This document shows, piece after piece, positions 8,391-16,639 of a stretch of DNA of 43,040 nucleotides (its first letter is position 1; each line of letters opens with the position of its first letter). Below the pieces are notes generated by a model. That model was given only the letters and a program-made list of their open reading frames with translations. It was not told the DNA's origin and made no database searches. This DNA is from Leptofilum sp050292445 (GTDB lineage: Bacteria; Chloroflexota; Anaerolineae; Promineifilales; Promineifilaceae), in contig JBNKLQ010000009.1 in assembly GCA_050292445.1 (NCBI GenBank), positions 1 through 43,040 on the forward strand, in the 5' to 3' direction. Both the position numbers and the translations under genes were made by a program.

Positions 8391-9230
8391 ATGAAAAAGC
8401 TGCATGTAGAAAAAATTGGCCGACTTGTTTTAATAGGATTATTTTTATTCTTTAGTGGAGTCGCCTGTGGAGGTGAGGAGGCCACGCCAACGGCCGTTGC
8501 TGAAGTTGCCGAAGAACCCACGGAAACACCCATACCCCCCACCGATACGCCAGTACCCACGGATACCCCGGCACCAACCGATACGCCCGAACCAACAGAA
8601 ACACCGTCGCCAACCAATACAGCTACCCCAACAGACACCCCAATCCCAGTTCCCACCGATACGCCAGAACCGACAGAAACGCCAACGGCCGCACCGACCA
8701 ACACCCCTGTTCCAGCAACCAACACCCCGGCACCAGCCCCTGCTGCTACCGCTACCCCCGAAGATGATGGGGGATCTGCGGACGATGGTGGCGATGGCGA
8801 AACGGAAATGATTACCGTGTATTACATTTCTAATCCCAATGACATTTTAGGCGTCTTCCCCGAACTGCCTTTTGATGCCGAAGGGCTGAAAGCCAACATG
8901 AACAATATCAACTATTCCCTACAAACGATGCGTGGCAGTATTGATGGGGCACATGCGGGCGATCAGGCCTCGTGTGATACTTATGTGGGTGCCTACAATA
9001 ACATTTTGTATTCAGGCGTTTTCTACAAAGACGTGCCGGGTGGCTGGGAAGATATCGATTTTGTCTACTTCCTTTCCTTCATCTATTCGCTGGATCGCAC
9101 GCGTCCCGCGTACCTTTCCTGTGTTAATGCCGGAACGGTGGATGATTTTAACTACAGCCTGGCCCTGACGGCGATCAATCAAACACAAACCTTTATGGAG
9201 CCAGCGCTCAATTCAGCCAATTCTCGCTAA
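8391..9230 (+). CDS. Thr/Pro-rich lipoprotein of unknown function
   Basis: A protein of 279 residues, starting at ATG 8391 just after GGAGGAGAG. The signal peptide ends in lipobox GVAC (Cys 26), so it should be lipid-anchored on the outer face. Residues about 31-130 are a low-complexity linker of TPTDTPEPTETP-like units that probably holds the distal domain away from the membrane. The C-terminal domain (about 140-279) contains two Cys (in ASCDTY and LSCVNA) that may form a disulfide, and conserved-looking aromatics (YVGAYNNILYSG). I do not recognise the domain. Transcribed alone and convergent with the deaminase-like gene. Confidence 0.75.
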   Translation: MKKLHVEKIGRLVLIGLFLFFSGVACGGEEATPTAVAEVAEEPTETPIPPTDTPVPTDTPAPTDTPEPTETPSPTNTATPTDTPIPVPTDTPEPTETPTAAPTNTPVPATNTPAPAPAATATPEDDGGSADDGGDGETEMITVYYISNPNDILGVFPELPFDAEGLKANMNNINYSLQTMRGSIDGAHAGDQASCDTYVGAYNNILYSGVFYKDVPGGWEDIDFVYFLSFIYSLDRTRPAYLSCVNAGTVDDFNYSLALTAINQTQTFMEPALNSANSR

Positions 9231-9238
9231 AAATTCAA

Positions 9239-9303
9239 ACCGCAGAGAGCGCGGAGGATGCAGAGCCAAACTCTGTGTTCTCTGTGTTCTCTGTGGCGAA
9301 AAA
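9239..9303. repeat. CAGAG-type hairpin repeat, probable bidirectional terminator
   Basis: CCGCAGAGAGCGCGGAGGAT and GCAGAG are mirrored by CTCTGT, then TTCTCTGTGG, giving an imperfect long hairpin between two convergent genes. The same CAGAG/CTCTG family recurs at 18738-18820. Confidence 0.55.
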
Positions 9304-10635
9304 TTAGAGTTGGAAGCGGCGGGGATCGCCTAGCCGTTGGGCCAGACTGTCTAGTGTGTAGTGAGTGTGGCGCAAAACCCACTCAATTTCTGAGGCCAGG
9401 GTGATGTCGAATGTGCCCGGATCATCGGTGCAGATGCACAGGTTGACGCGGCTGGCCAGCAGGCGGTGGATGGGGTGGTGTTCTGCATCAGGCACGCCGC
9501 CAATGCGCAGATTGGAGGTGGGGCAGCATTCAATGACGGTGCCCACCTGGGTGAGCTGATTGAGGACAAAGGTTTGCCGCTGCCGGATGTCCTGAAAGCG
9601 TTGAGGGGTATACGGCCGTTCCACCCAATCATCTGCTGCTAAATTAGCCAAAGATTGCTGCTCCGCTTGCAGCGCCTTCACATCGATTGTCACACCAGCT
9701 TTTTGCAGCTGAGAAGCAAAGCCCAAGTCATAGGCAATTTGATCCATCCGCTCACTGACCAACTCTGCCTCATGTGCCTGCGGCCTGCGGCTGACGGCTA
9801 CGGCAGGGTCTAGCCCCAAAGCGATGCAGTGCCCCAGCCGTTTGGCCCCCAATAATGAGGCTTCATGGCACCAGCGCACAGCGCTTTCCAATGATTTATC
9901 GAAAAATGTTTCGCCGACGTGGTAAACGGCCGTTAGCTGCTGATCTGGCCAGGCGGCATTATCTTGCTGAATTTGCTGAAAGATGCTGTGGAATAATTTT
10001 GGCGGAAACCCTTCCTCATAGCTGGCAAAATCGAGGCCGCGCAGGGTGTTGCTGAGGTGAGGCTGCTCTGTTAAGAGTTGGCGCACGGCCTGGTACATGG
10101 GCCAGGGGTCATCGCGGGGCAGAGCCACAATGTAGCGGGCGGTGAACTGTTCATCACATTCGGCAGCCAGCGTCTCAGCGCAAATCTGCATCTTTTGACG
10201 CAGGTCAGCACCTTCACCCCAAAAGCCAGCGCGGTACGCTACGTATGTAAGCCCCTGCCGCTTGTGATGTTCAACCGGCTGGCGAATCATGGAAACGGCC
10301 GTTTCCTGCCCTTGCTCCCAACCATATCCCCACAAATGGGAAAATAGCCGATATTTCCACATGAATCGCTCAAAATCGCCGCTGTCCTCTTGGCCAAAAA
10401 CGTAAGCGGCTTTGAGTTTGGGGAAACCTGTTTCTGGATTTTCCAACGCTTCGGCAAAAAGCTGCACCGGATCGAGCTGGGTTTCCAGGCTGGTGTTGTA
10501 GCCGTTTAGAAAATCCCGCTTAGTCCAATCTACCTCGCGAAAAATAGGTGCGCCGATGGCCAGCAAATCTTCCGCATAGAAGGAGCCAGCCAGATGCACA
10601 TGTAAATCACAGCTGGAGAGAAGATGATTATCCAT
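9304..10635 (-). CDS. Adenosine-deaminase-like metallohydrolase
   Basis: A protein of 443 residues from ATG 10635 (a TTG 18 bases upstream is an alternative; neither has a strong ribosome binding site). All four adenosine-deaminase signatures are present in order: HVHLAGS (metal ligands), HVGE (catalytic Glu), RLGHCIALG (metal His) and CTDDPGTFD (Asp pair). The family hydrolytically deaminates adenosine or related purines, with zinc at the active site. At 443 residues it is about 100 longer than classic bacterial Add; the extra sequence lies between the first and second signatures. HLAG replaces the usual HL(D/N)G. The substrate may therefore differ from adenosine. Cytosolic. Confidence 0.82.
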   Translation of the reverse strand: MDNHLLSSCDLHVHLAGSFYAEDLLAIGAPIFREVDWTKRDFLNGYNTSLETQLDPVQLFAEALENPETGFPKLKAAYVFGQEDSGDFERFMWKYRLFSHLWGYGWEQGQETAVSMIRQPVEHHKRQGLTYVAYRAGFWGEGADLRQKMQICAETLAAECDEQFTARYIVALPRDDPWPMYQAVRQLLTEQPHLSNTLRGLDFASYEEGFPPKLFHSIFQQIQQDNAAWPDQQLTAVYHVGETFFDKSLESAVRWCHEASLLGAKRLGHCIALGLDPAVAVSRRPQAHEAELVSERMDQIAYDLGFASQLQKAGVTIDVKALQAEQQSLANLAADDWVERPYTPQRFQDIRQRQTFVLNQLTQVGTVIECCPTSNLRIGGVPDAEHHPIHRLLASRVNLCICTDDPGTFDITLASEIEWVLRHTHYTLDSLAQRLGDPRRFQL

Positions 10636-10667
10636 GATTGGCAATTGTAGCAAAGATGAGAGGTGGT

Positions 10668-11108
10668 TTACTTCGCCAGATACGCTCTTACACGCTGCCC
10701 AATTAGCGGATAGGTGTAGGAGTGACCTTGTAAATTACGAACGGCCGCATACAAAGCCACCCCAATCGTCACAAAAAAGGTGAGGAAAATTAAGCCAAAC
10801 ACGCAAAAGGGGAGAAAGAAGCCGGCTGGTGGGGCATCGGTGGTCATTTCTTGCAGGAAAAAGATGCTGCCAAAGACCAAAAAGAAGCTGCCCACATAAA
10901 GCATCATGCCGCCAAAAAACAAACACACTTGCAGCATTTGCCAGGCCAGAGCTTGCAGCGATTGCTGCCGAATGTATTCTGATTTTTCTCGCTGAGTAGA
11001 CCAGATGAGCGCCGGAACAACCAATCCCCACAACGGCAAGAGGGCCGCTGCGTGGGCCAATGCGCCCACAACTTTATCGTCTTGGGACGGTGTTTGTGTT
11101 TCGTTCAT
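10668..11108 (-). CDS. DUF4870 (Tic20-like) membrane protein
   Basis: A protein of 146 residues with the DUF4870 pattern: polar N-terminus, then DKVVGALAHAAALLPLWGLVVPALIW, a charged loop REKSEYIRQQSLQALAWQ, and two or three further membrane segments. The function of the family is not established. GGAAGGAG precedes the ATG. Directly upstream is a strong terminator (11126-11182) that ends the preceding GNAT operon, so this gene needs its own promoter or read-through. Confidence 0.85.
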   Translation of the reverse strand: MNETQTPSQDDKVVGALAHAAALLPLWGLVVPALIWSTQREKSEYIRQQSLQALAWQMLQVCLFFGGMMLYVGSFFLVFGSIFFLQEMTTDAPPAGFFLPFCVFGLIFLTFFVTIGVALYAAVRNLQGHSYTYPLIGQRVRAYLAK

Positions 11109-11125
11109 GGCCTTGCTCCTTCCAT

Positions 11126-11182
11126 AAAAAAACTCCCGCAGGTTTCGTGAATGGCTATCACCTTAATGGGAACCTGCGGGAG
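11126..11182 (-). terminator. Rho-independent terminator of the GNAT operon
   Basis: AACCTGCGGGAG (11182-11171 region) and its perfect 12-nt complement CTCCCGCAGGTT (11133-11144) form a GC-rich stem, followed on the minus strand by seven T residues. It lies between the GNAT gene ending at 11222 and the DUF4870 gene. Confidence 0.8.
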
Positions 11183-11221
11183 GTTGCAGACATTTATGCC
11201 ATTGTACTACATTACTCCGCT

Positions 11222-11806
11222 TTACAGTCGGTTGTTTTCCAGGATGCCCACAACTTGCAGCCAGGGCGGATCGGGGAAGGGATTGTGCTCCACGGCCATG
11301 CCCAGCTTGCGCATGACGGCCTGGGAGGCAAGGTTATCATATTCGGTGGTGGCAATAAGCCGGTGAAGACGGACTGACTCAAAGGTAAAATCGATCAATC
11401 TTTGCGCAGCTTCAGCGGCGTATCCTTTATTTTGGTGAGCCGGATCAATGATCCAGAGCAAACCAACTTCCGGGGTGGCCGGGCAGTTTTGCTGGCCCCC
11501 AAAGTAGGGAAGTTGGCCGTAGACATCCAGGCAGGGAACAAGTCCTACACATCCAATAAATCCCCCGTTTTCTTTGAGGACGATGGCTCTGTCGCCATAA
11601 GGTGGTTGGTCAAGCCTGGCTAACTGTTCTGTGTTAAGAATTGTCCAGTTTAACCATTGCTCCTGCAGAATAAATTGCTGTGTTTTAGAGATGTGTGGAT
11701 TAACCCAGCCGACATTAACTTTTAACTGATGCACGGGTTCGAGGTCTATTTTGAGAAACGGCCGTATCCGCAAGCGTTCACTTTCTAAAACAGGTATCTC
11801 CCTCAT
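11222..11806 (-). CDS. GNAT N-acetyltransferase (RimJ/RimL type)
   Basis: A protein of 194 residues that begins with the RimJ/RimL-like strand (LESERLRIRPF) and has the GNAT acetyl-CoA region (GLLWIIDPAHQNKGYAAEAAQRLIDF, Q/R-x-x-G-x-A-like) followed by LHRLIATTEYDNLASQAVMRKLGM. The family moves acetyl from acetyl-CoA to an amine of a protein N-terminus, antibiotic or small metabolite; the acceptor is unknown. Its ATG overlaps the stop of the upstream gene (ATGA), so it is translationally coupled. It is the last gene before the terminator at 11126-11182. Confidence 0.87.
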   Translation of the reverse strand: MREIPVLESERLRIRPFLKIDLEPVHQLKVNVGWVNPHISKTQQFILQEQWLNWTILNTEQLARLDQPPYGDRAIVLKENGGFIGCVGLVPCLDVYGQLPYFGGQQNCPATPEVGLLWIIDPAHQNKGYAAEAAQRLIDFTFESVRLHRLIATTEYDNLASQAVMRKLGMAVEHNPFPDPPWLQVVGILENNRL

Positions 11807-12777
11807 AACGGATTCCCATTCGCTAATCGTTTTTCAAAGGCCAGTTGGGCGGTGATTTCCTTAAAGCCCAGCTTCTTGTTCAGCGCCAGCATGGGATTGT
11901 TTTCTTCATTGCCGGTGCGGATGAACGTGTAGCCAGCGCTCTTCGCATATTCAATGGCCCGAACCTTCATTGCCGTAGCCAGGCCGCGCCGCCGATAATC
12001 GCGCAGCACACCGGTAAAGCTGGTGCTCAGACCACCTGGTGCGCTGCCCTGTTCCAGCAAGGAAAGGCCAATCGTTTCGCCATTTTTAACAGCAACAAAC
12101 CAGCTGGGCAAAATGATCTGGGGGTTATCGACGACCAGCTTTTTGTATTGTTCAATCGGCATTTTTTGTGGCGTGTAGGGCAGCGGTTCATCCAGCGTGA
12201 GCTGCCACTCCAATTCATGCAATTTTTCCAGCCAGTTGGGGTCTTGCGTTTGCAGCTGGGGCAGGGTGATTAAATCGATGCCCTGCGATTCTAATTTGGT
12301 AAAGAGGGAGGCGTAAGGTGGGACGTCAAAGGTGGGCAATTCGAGGCGGGTGACGACCCAGCGCATCACCTGCTGATAGTCGCGCTTTTGCAAGAAGCGC
12401 ACGGCCTGCTGATGATGCTGGTAGCAGCCGCTCTCCACGATAGTTGGTTTTGCATCGCGGCTTTGTAACGTTTGCCAGATTTGGTTGTAAACGGCCGTTC
12501 CCACACCGTGCCCTTCAAAATCTGGATGCACGGTAATGTTGAAACGGTAACGACCTGGCTCTTTGAAATGGGGTGGATGGCTAACGTGACCAAAAGCAAT
12601 GAGACGGCCGTCTTGCTCCACGACCCATCTTTGGAAGAATTGCTCCGGCTTGCGGTTGGTATCCCCGTGTTTAACTTCGGCAACTGTATCGGCGTTTTCG
12701 GGGAAAACTGCTTTTTCAACGAGGTACATCCCTTCGTATTCGGCATCTGTTGGTTGAAAAGGACGAACGATAAACAT
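11803..12777 (-). CDS. Two-domain GNAT N-acetyltransferase
   Basis: A protein of 324 residues from ATG 12777 (GGAG five bases upstream). The N-terminal half has a complete GNAT core (ITVHPDFEGHGVGTAVYNQIW) and the C-terminal half a second one (VLRDYRRRGLATAMKVRAIEYAKSAG followed by NPMLALNKKLGF). Both halves have the acetyl-CoA loop, R/Q-x-x-G-x-G/A. Two-domain GNATs often act on bulky substrates such as peptides or aminoglycosides, but the acceptor cannot be read here. The start lies three bases after the stop of the next upstream GNAT gene, so these genes are one transcript. Confidence 0.87.
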   Translation of the reverse strand: MFIVRPFQPTDAEYEGMYLVEKAVFPENADTVAEVKHGDTNRKPEQFFQRWVVEQDGRLIAFGHVSHPPHFKEPGRYRFNITVHPDFEGHGVGTAVYNQIWQTLQSRDAKPTIVESGCYQHHQQAVRFLQKRDYQQVMRWVVTRLELPTFDVPPYASLFTKLESQGIDLITLPQLQTQDPNWLEKLHELEWQLTLDEPLPYTPQKMPIEQYKKLVVDNPQIILPSWFVAVKNGETIGLSLLEQGSAPGGLSTSFTGVLRDYRRRGLATAMKVRAIEYAKSAGYTFIRTGNEENNPMLALNKKLGFKEITAQLAFEKRLANGNPL

Positions 12778-12779
12778 AA

Positions 12780-13352
12780 TTACTCCAATTTGTCTAATTC
12801 TGTAGATAAGATAGAAAAGAACCAATCATCGACGAAACGGCCGTTATCATAAAACCGCGCCCGCAAATACCCTTCTTCCGTAAAGCCGACCTTGCGCAGC
12901 AAATTGGCCGACGCCGGATTTTCTGGGTCTACGATGGCCTCAACGCGATGAAAGCCCATTTCGGCCAGACCAAAGCGCACGGCTGCCCGCACAGCTTCAG
13001 ACATGATACCCTGCCGCCAGTAGGCGGAGTTGAGTTCATAGCCGATTTCTGCCCGGTGATGGTAAGCGGTGATGTCGTGGTAGCCGCAGGTGCCCAAAAT
13101 CGTGTCCTCGTTTTGGAGGGTGACGGCCCAGCGCAGAGCGCGCTTTTCGCTAAAAGCCTTGGCATACCAGTTGATGAGCTTGTGCGCCTGGGCCACATCT
13201 TTGTAAATAGGTTGGCCATGCCCGGCCATCACTTTAGGATCGCTGAAGACGGTGAACAGAGCTTCCGCATCATCGGGCACCAACTCACGAAGCCGCAGCC
13301 GCTCGGTTTTTAAAATGGGGAAGGTTTTGAAACATTCGGTTAGATCAAGCAT
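12780..13352 (-). CDS. GNAT N-acetyltransferase (RimJ/RimL type)
   Basis: A protein of 190 residues. ATG 13352 is preferred over an upstream alternative 30 bases away because GAGGA precedes it. Motifs: FPILKTERLRLRELVPDD (opening strand), ELNSAYWRQGIMSEAVRAAVRFG (acetyl-CoA loop) and FHRVEAIVDPENPASANLLRKVGF, a classic RimJ/RimL ending. Acetyl acceptor unknown. Upstream is the palindromic repeat at 13375-13401, which also supplies the stop codon of the next gene. Confidence 0.88.
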   Translation of the reverse strand: MLDLTECFKTFPILKTERLRLRELVPDDAEALFTVFSDPKVMAGHGQPIYKDVAQAHKLINWYAKAFSEKRALRWAVTLQNEDTILGTCGYHDITAYHHRAEIGYELNSAYWRQGIMSEAVRAAVRFGLAEMGFHRVEAIVDPENPASANLLRKVGFTEEGYLRARFYDNGRFVDDWFFSILSTELDKLE

Positions 13353-13374
13353 GCAAGAAATTCCTCTATAGGGG

Positions 13375-13401
13375 TTGGTCAATTTTATAAAATTGACCTA
13401 C
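13375..13401. repeat. Palindromic intergenic repeat TTGGTCAATTTTA type, copy 1
   Basis: GGTCAATTTTA (13377-13387) is mirrored by TAAAATTGACC (13388-13398). The 26-nt core is identical to the copy at 39378-39403. The end CTA (13398-13400) is the reverse of the TAG stop of the upstream minus-strand gene. Confidence 0.75.
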
Positions 13402-14804
13402 TTTGGTTGCCAGCCGCTGCCGATGGGCAGCACATCGCGTGCCCGGCCAATGTGGACCATGAACCAATCTGGCTCATTAGGGTAGCGCAAGCCGCCGAGC
13501 AGCCATTGCAGCTCCAATGTGCCTGCCCAAAAGCGTGCTCGTTCGATGTGTTGGGCAATGTCAGGATAAGCTGGGGCCATCAGGCGCACAAAGGTCTCGC
13601 CAAACTGGTCGATGAGGCAGGCAAAGTCGGCGGCGGGATCGCCCACACCGGCCGTGCCAAAGTCAATGACGCCATTGAGCTGCCGGGTTTGCGGATTATA
13701 GAGCAGATGGTAAGGGCCTAAATCGCCATTCATGAAGACAGGATCGTGGGCCATAAAGTTGGGATTTGTCAGGACGGGGGCAAAATGCTGCTCCACCCAC
13801 TCGCGGGCAAAGGTCATCAGGTGGGGGAAGAGCATTTCTTGGACGTCGTCATATAGTTTTTGCCACTTTTCCGGGGTGCGGTTGGTGACAGACGGCCGTA
13901 TCCCCACTTTCTCAACTTCGGCCATCGGAATAGTATGCAATTGATGCAAAAATGTACCCAACTGTGTGGCGATGGCTTGCTGGTCGGCCAGGGGCAGGCG
14001 CAGCAGCGTGTGCCGGGTCAGCGCCTCCCCAGGAATCCAGTCATAGGCCACAAACGGATAACCGAGCTGCTCACTCTCGTAGATGGTCCAATTGGGCAGC
14101 GGCATCTCCAGATGCTGCTGGGCTAATGCCAGGCAGTTGGCCTCCTGGTGCAGATGATCAATGGCCCAATCATGTTTAGGAAAACGGAAGACGCGACGGC
14201 CGTTCATAATCAGCACATCATTCACTAAGCCTTCATTGTTGATCTCTACAGTTTCCAACGATAAATTTGGCTCAACGCGGGCGATTTCTTGTTGGTAAAC
14301 GGCCGTTTCCTCCTCAGGCGTTAAATTTTTTGGCAACATTTTGGATTTGGGCTGACTGGCAATTTCAGTCAGATGGCTTATAAAGCCTTGCGGATAACGC
14401 GCCTCCCATTCAGCCCGCAACATGCCATACCCCATGCCGTCGTAATAAGCACCATCAACAATGCGTGCATCCCGAAAACGAGCCTCCTCAGAAAACCCCA
14501 CCTTTTCTGCTAGGCGCATCATACCCCGATTACCCGACCAGGTGCGTAAATCCAGACGAGCCAGCTGCGGCATGTTGTCTAATAAGTAGTCACACCATAA
14601 ACCCAACGATTCATATCCCCAACCTTGCTGCCAATCGGCTGGATCATAAATAACAATGCCCACGGAAAGCCAGCTGGTTTCTTCACTTTGCCAATACCAG
14701 CTAACGCGCCCCCGCATTTTCCCGGTTTCCTTATCGCTGATGATCAAATTTTGTCGCGGCGTTGGCCATTCGTTTTTCTCGATGCGCTGGCCTATTTTGG
14801 CCAC
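13398..14804 (-). CDS. GNAT-aminoglycoside phosphotransferase fusion (5' end displaced by a frameshift)
   Basis: The open frame codes 468 residues from a GTG. Residues 1-140 are a GNAT domain lacking its first strands (GIVIYDPADWQQGWGYESLGLW, LDLRTWSGNRGMMRLAEKVGF). Residues about 165-465 are an APH-fold kinase with GDLGPYHLL (Asp 361) and the metal-binding DFG (381-383), as in APH(2'')-like enzymes; the usual HGD reads NGD. The missing first 50 residues are encoded just upstream in another frame (14792-14953). Restoring one base near 14805 joins them into about 518 residues. The fusion suggests one protein that can both acetylate and phosphorylate, as in AAC-APH enzymes, though the substrate is unknown. 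The TAG stop lies inside a palindromic repeat. Confidence 0.8.
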   Translation of the reverse strand: MAKIGQRIEKNEWPTPRQNLIISDKETGKMRGRVSWYWQSEETSWLSVGIVIYDPADWQQGWGYESLGLWCDYLLDNMPQLARLDLRTWSGNRGMMRLAEKVGFSEEARFRDARIVDGAYYDGMGYGMLRAEWEARYPQGFISHLTEIASQPKSKMLPKNLTPEEETAVYQQEIARVEPNLSLETVEINNEGLVNDVLIMNGRRVFRFPKHDWAIDHLHQEANCLALAQQHLEMPLPNWTIYESEQLGYPFVAYDWIPGEALTRHTLLRLPLADQQAIATQLGTFLHQLHTIPMAEVEKVGIRPSVTNRTPEKWQKLYDDVQEMLFPHLMTFAREWVEQHFAPVLTNPNFMAHDPVFMNGDLGPYHLLYNPQTRQLNGVIDFGTAGVGDPAADFACLIDQFGETFVRLMAPAYPDIAQHIERARFWAGTLELQWLLGGLRYPNEPDWFMVHIGRARDVLPIGSGWQPK

Positions 14805-14953
14805 ATAGCTTGGGATTTTTCAGCTGTTGGCGACGGGTAGTAGGGGCCATCCAGCGCTTGCCAACGATGGCCTGGCTGTAGCCAATACGCATATGTTTCT
14901 AAATCACCCAACTGCCAATCACGCAGCAGCAAGCGTTTACCGTGAATCTCCAT
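14792..14953 (-). pseudogene. Frameshifted 5' fragment of the GNAT-APH gene
   Basis: ATG 14953 opens 53 codons (MEIHGKRLLLRDWQLGDLE... ending ...SQAMWPK) and stops at TAG 14792-14794. The sequence is the missing N-terminal strand and helix of the GNAT domain whose remainder is read in the next frame. Adding one G after ATG at about 14805 would turn AMW into AMVAKIG and give one continuous frame. Its start overlaps the end of the upstream kinase gene by 17 bases, as expected for a coupled operon. Either a sequencing error or a real one-base deletion. Confidence 0.75.
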
Positions 14954-15947
14954 TTTGTGCTATATCCTCAAAGTTGAAGTCGATATACGGCCGTTCCGCA
15001 TGAATAATCTCCTTTCGCCCACGCATAAAACCGGCTGCCCAACCATCACCGCTCAGGTCTGGAATGTCGCGCAGAATAATGCCGTACAGATCAATTTCGC
15101 GCAGCTTCATGAAGGGTAACATTTCTTTGAGCCAGATGGGGTCGAGCTCGTTTTCTTCACAGTAGCCTTGCCAGAACAGTGGCCAAAACTCGCCGCAAAA
15201 TTTAATCGGGTTGGGATGGTTTGTGATGGCGTAAAAAACCACCATGGCAATGTCGTAAATGAAGTGGCCGTAGACACAATCGTCGAAGTCAAACAAAGTG
15301 ATTTGGCTATCTTCATCGACAAACAAATTGCCGGTGTGGGCGTCCTGGTGAACGAGACCAAAGCTGTCTGGTTCCTTAGGTAACTGGCGCAAATAAGCAA
15401 GATTGGCCTGGTTCAGCTCCATTGCTGCTGGATCGAGCTGGGGTAGGGCGCTGGTGGTGTCGGTCATGATGGGATCGTCCCACTGCGGCCGTTGCCAATC
15501 GTCATTGGGCAGGTTGTATTGTTTTGTGAGCGCGTGCATTTTGCCAATGAGACGGCCGTAATTCAGCATAAATCGTTCCGTCCAGCCTTCCATTTTCCAC
15601 ACAGGGCCACCTTCGGCCCAGGCAAACGTCGTTGCCAAAAACTGTTCTCCTTGCCCATCATCAATTAGCTCGACAAGTTTGCCCGCAGCCGAATTGACAG
15701 CTTTGGCGACCCCGGCACCGCCTGCTGCCAAATGATTGATCCAATCCACCTCTCCTTGAATAAGCCCAGGTGTGCGGCGCAGGCTGTGCCCCAGCCGCAG
15801 GACATACGGTGTGCCATCTTTTTCAAAGCTGTAGATGAAGCTCTCAAAGCCGCCCAGTTCTTCCAGGCCATCGGCTGCAATGTCGTACCGCTGCCGGGCT
15901 TCGGCCAAAATGTCATTATTCAGGCGACTGCGTATTTTTTCTTCCAT
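14937..15947 (-). CDS. APH/SrkA-like phosphotransferase
   Basis: A protein of 336 residues starting at ATG 15947 after GGGAG; the longer frame runs through a repeat and the end of the DinB gene. It has the aminoglycoside-phosphotransferase/choline-kinase fold: PYVLRLGH (lysine-strand region), the catalytic loop GLVHQDAHTGNLFVD (His, Asp and Asn all present) and the metal site LFDFDDC, then YDIAMVVFYAI. The pattern resembles the Ser/Thr kinase SrkA (RdoA) and homoserine-kinase-like enzymes more than drug kinases. The 3' end overlaps the next gene by 17 bases. Substrate unknown. Confidence 0.85.
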   Translation of the reverse strand: MEEKIRSRLNNDILAEARQRYDIAADGLEELGGFESFIYSFEKDGTPYVLRLGHSLRRTPGLIQGEVDWINHLAAGGAGVAKAVNSAAGKLVELIDDGQGEQFLATTFAWAEGGPVWKMEGWTERFMLNYGRLIGKMHALTKQYNLPNDDWQRPQWDDPIMTDTTSALPQLDPAAMELNQANLAYLRQLPKEPDSFGLVHQDAHTGNLFVDEDSQITLFDFDDCVYGHFIYDIAMVVFYAITNHPNPIKFCGEFWPLFWQGYCEENELDPIWLKEMLPFMKLREIDLYGIILRDIPDLSGDGWAAGFMRGRKEIIHAERPYIDFNFEDIAQNGDSR

Positions 15948-15959
15948 ATGTTTTCTCCC

Positions 15960-16019
15960 AGGTGCGACGCACTTGTGACAGTTTATGACAAACCAGTTTG
16001 GGGTAAGTGCGTCGCACCT
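15960..16019. repeat. GGTGCGACGCACTT inverted repeat, copy 1
   Basis: AGGTGCGACGCACTT (15960-15974) and its perfect complement AAGTGCGTCGCACCT (16005-16019) are 30 bases apart. The right arm encodes residues GATHL at the end of the DinB protein, whose stop lies in the loop. A compact copy is at 36290-36323. Confidence 0.8.
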
Positions 16020-16552
16020 AAAAAGGCACAAATTTCTTGAATTTGGCCACGATGTTCCGTTTCGTGCTGGGTGAGATGATACAATACCCATTCCGGCGTG
16101 ACATGATATTGAGGCAGCTGGCGCGCCCGGCGAAAATCGGCCAGCGTAAGGTTGGCGTAGACATCCAGCAACAGTTGGCGGGCAGTGTCTAATTTTTGCA
16201 GATGAGTGGAGAGGGAAACGGCCGTTACCGGAAATAGTCGCCCTGTTTCATCCCTCACCGGATAAGGCAGCAATGCATTCGCCTCTGCCGAAAATTCCTG
16301 CACCAACACTTCACAGAACAGCCAATCAATTTCAATGGCCGCGATGTGATAGAGCAGCGTACCCACGCTGTTGCCACCGGGATACGGTTCCCAATCTAGC
16401 CAATCAGGATTGAGTTTTGCTAACGCTTCCTTCAGCCGCCCACGGGCACCTTCCAGCCGCCTGAGCGCCCGGCCAATTTCCGGATCAACGGCAGACAGTG
16501 GGTCAATGTGCAGTTGCTCAACTTCTAATTTTTCTTCGGGAGTATTTGTCAT
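15983..16552 (-). CDS. DinB-superfamily protein
   Basis: A protein of 189 residues with the four-helix DinB/YfiT-like fold: a metal-ligand helix (GTLLYHIAAIEIDWL) and a C-terminal helix with two further His (LYHLTQHETEHRGQI). Members bind a divalent metal through three His and include thiol-dependent transferases (mycothiol/bacillithiol) and proteins of unknown role. AAGGAAA precedes the ATG. The last eleven residues (GATHLPQTGLS) come from the inverted repeat at 15960-16019, so the C-terminus is probably extended relative to relatives. Confidence 0.85.
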   Translation of the reverse strand: MTNTPEEKLEVEQLHIDPLSAVDPEIGRALRRLEGARGRLKEALAKLNPDWLDWEPYPGGNSVGTLLYHIAAIEIDWLFCEVLVQEFSAEANALLPYPVRDETGRLFPVTAVSLSTHLQKLDTARQLLLDVYANLTLADFRRARQLPQYHVTPEWVLYHLTQHETEHRGQIQEICAFLGATHLPQTGLS

Positions 16553-16639
16553 TCAGCTAATTTCCTTTCCCACCCAACATACCAGCCTTTCTTTTGGCGC
16601 TGGCTAAAAAGGGGTACGTTTCCAAAAGTTACTTTACGA

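Noticed and set aside
8490..8760. Repetitive DNA in the lipoprotein gene that looks like a direct-repeat array
   Set aside because: It is low-complexity coding for Thr/Pro/Asp/Glu linkers; units are short and irregular without spacers, so it is not CRISPR. A long reverse-strand frame here is a shadow of the same repeat.
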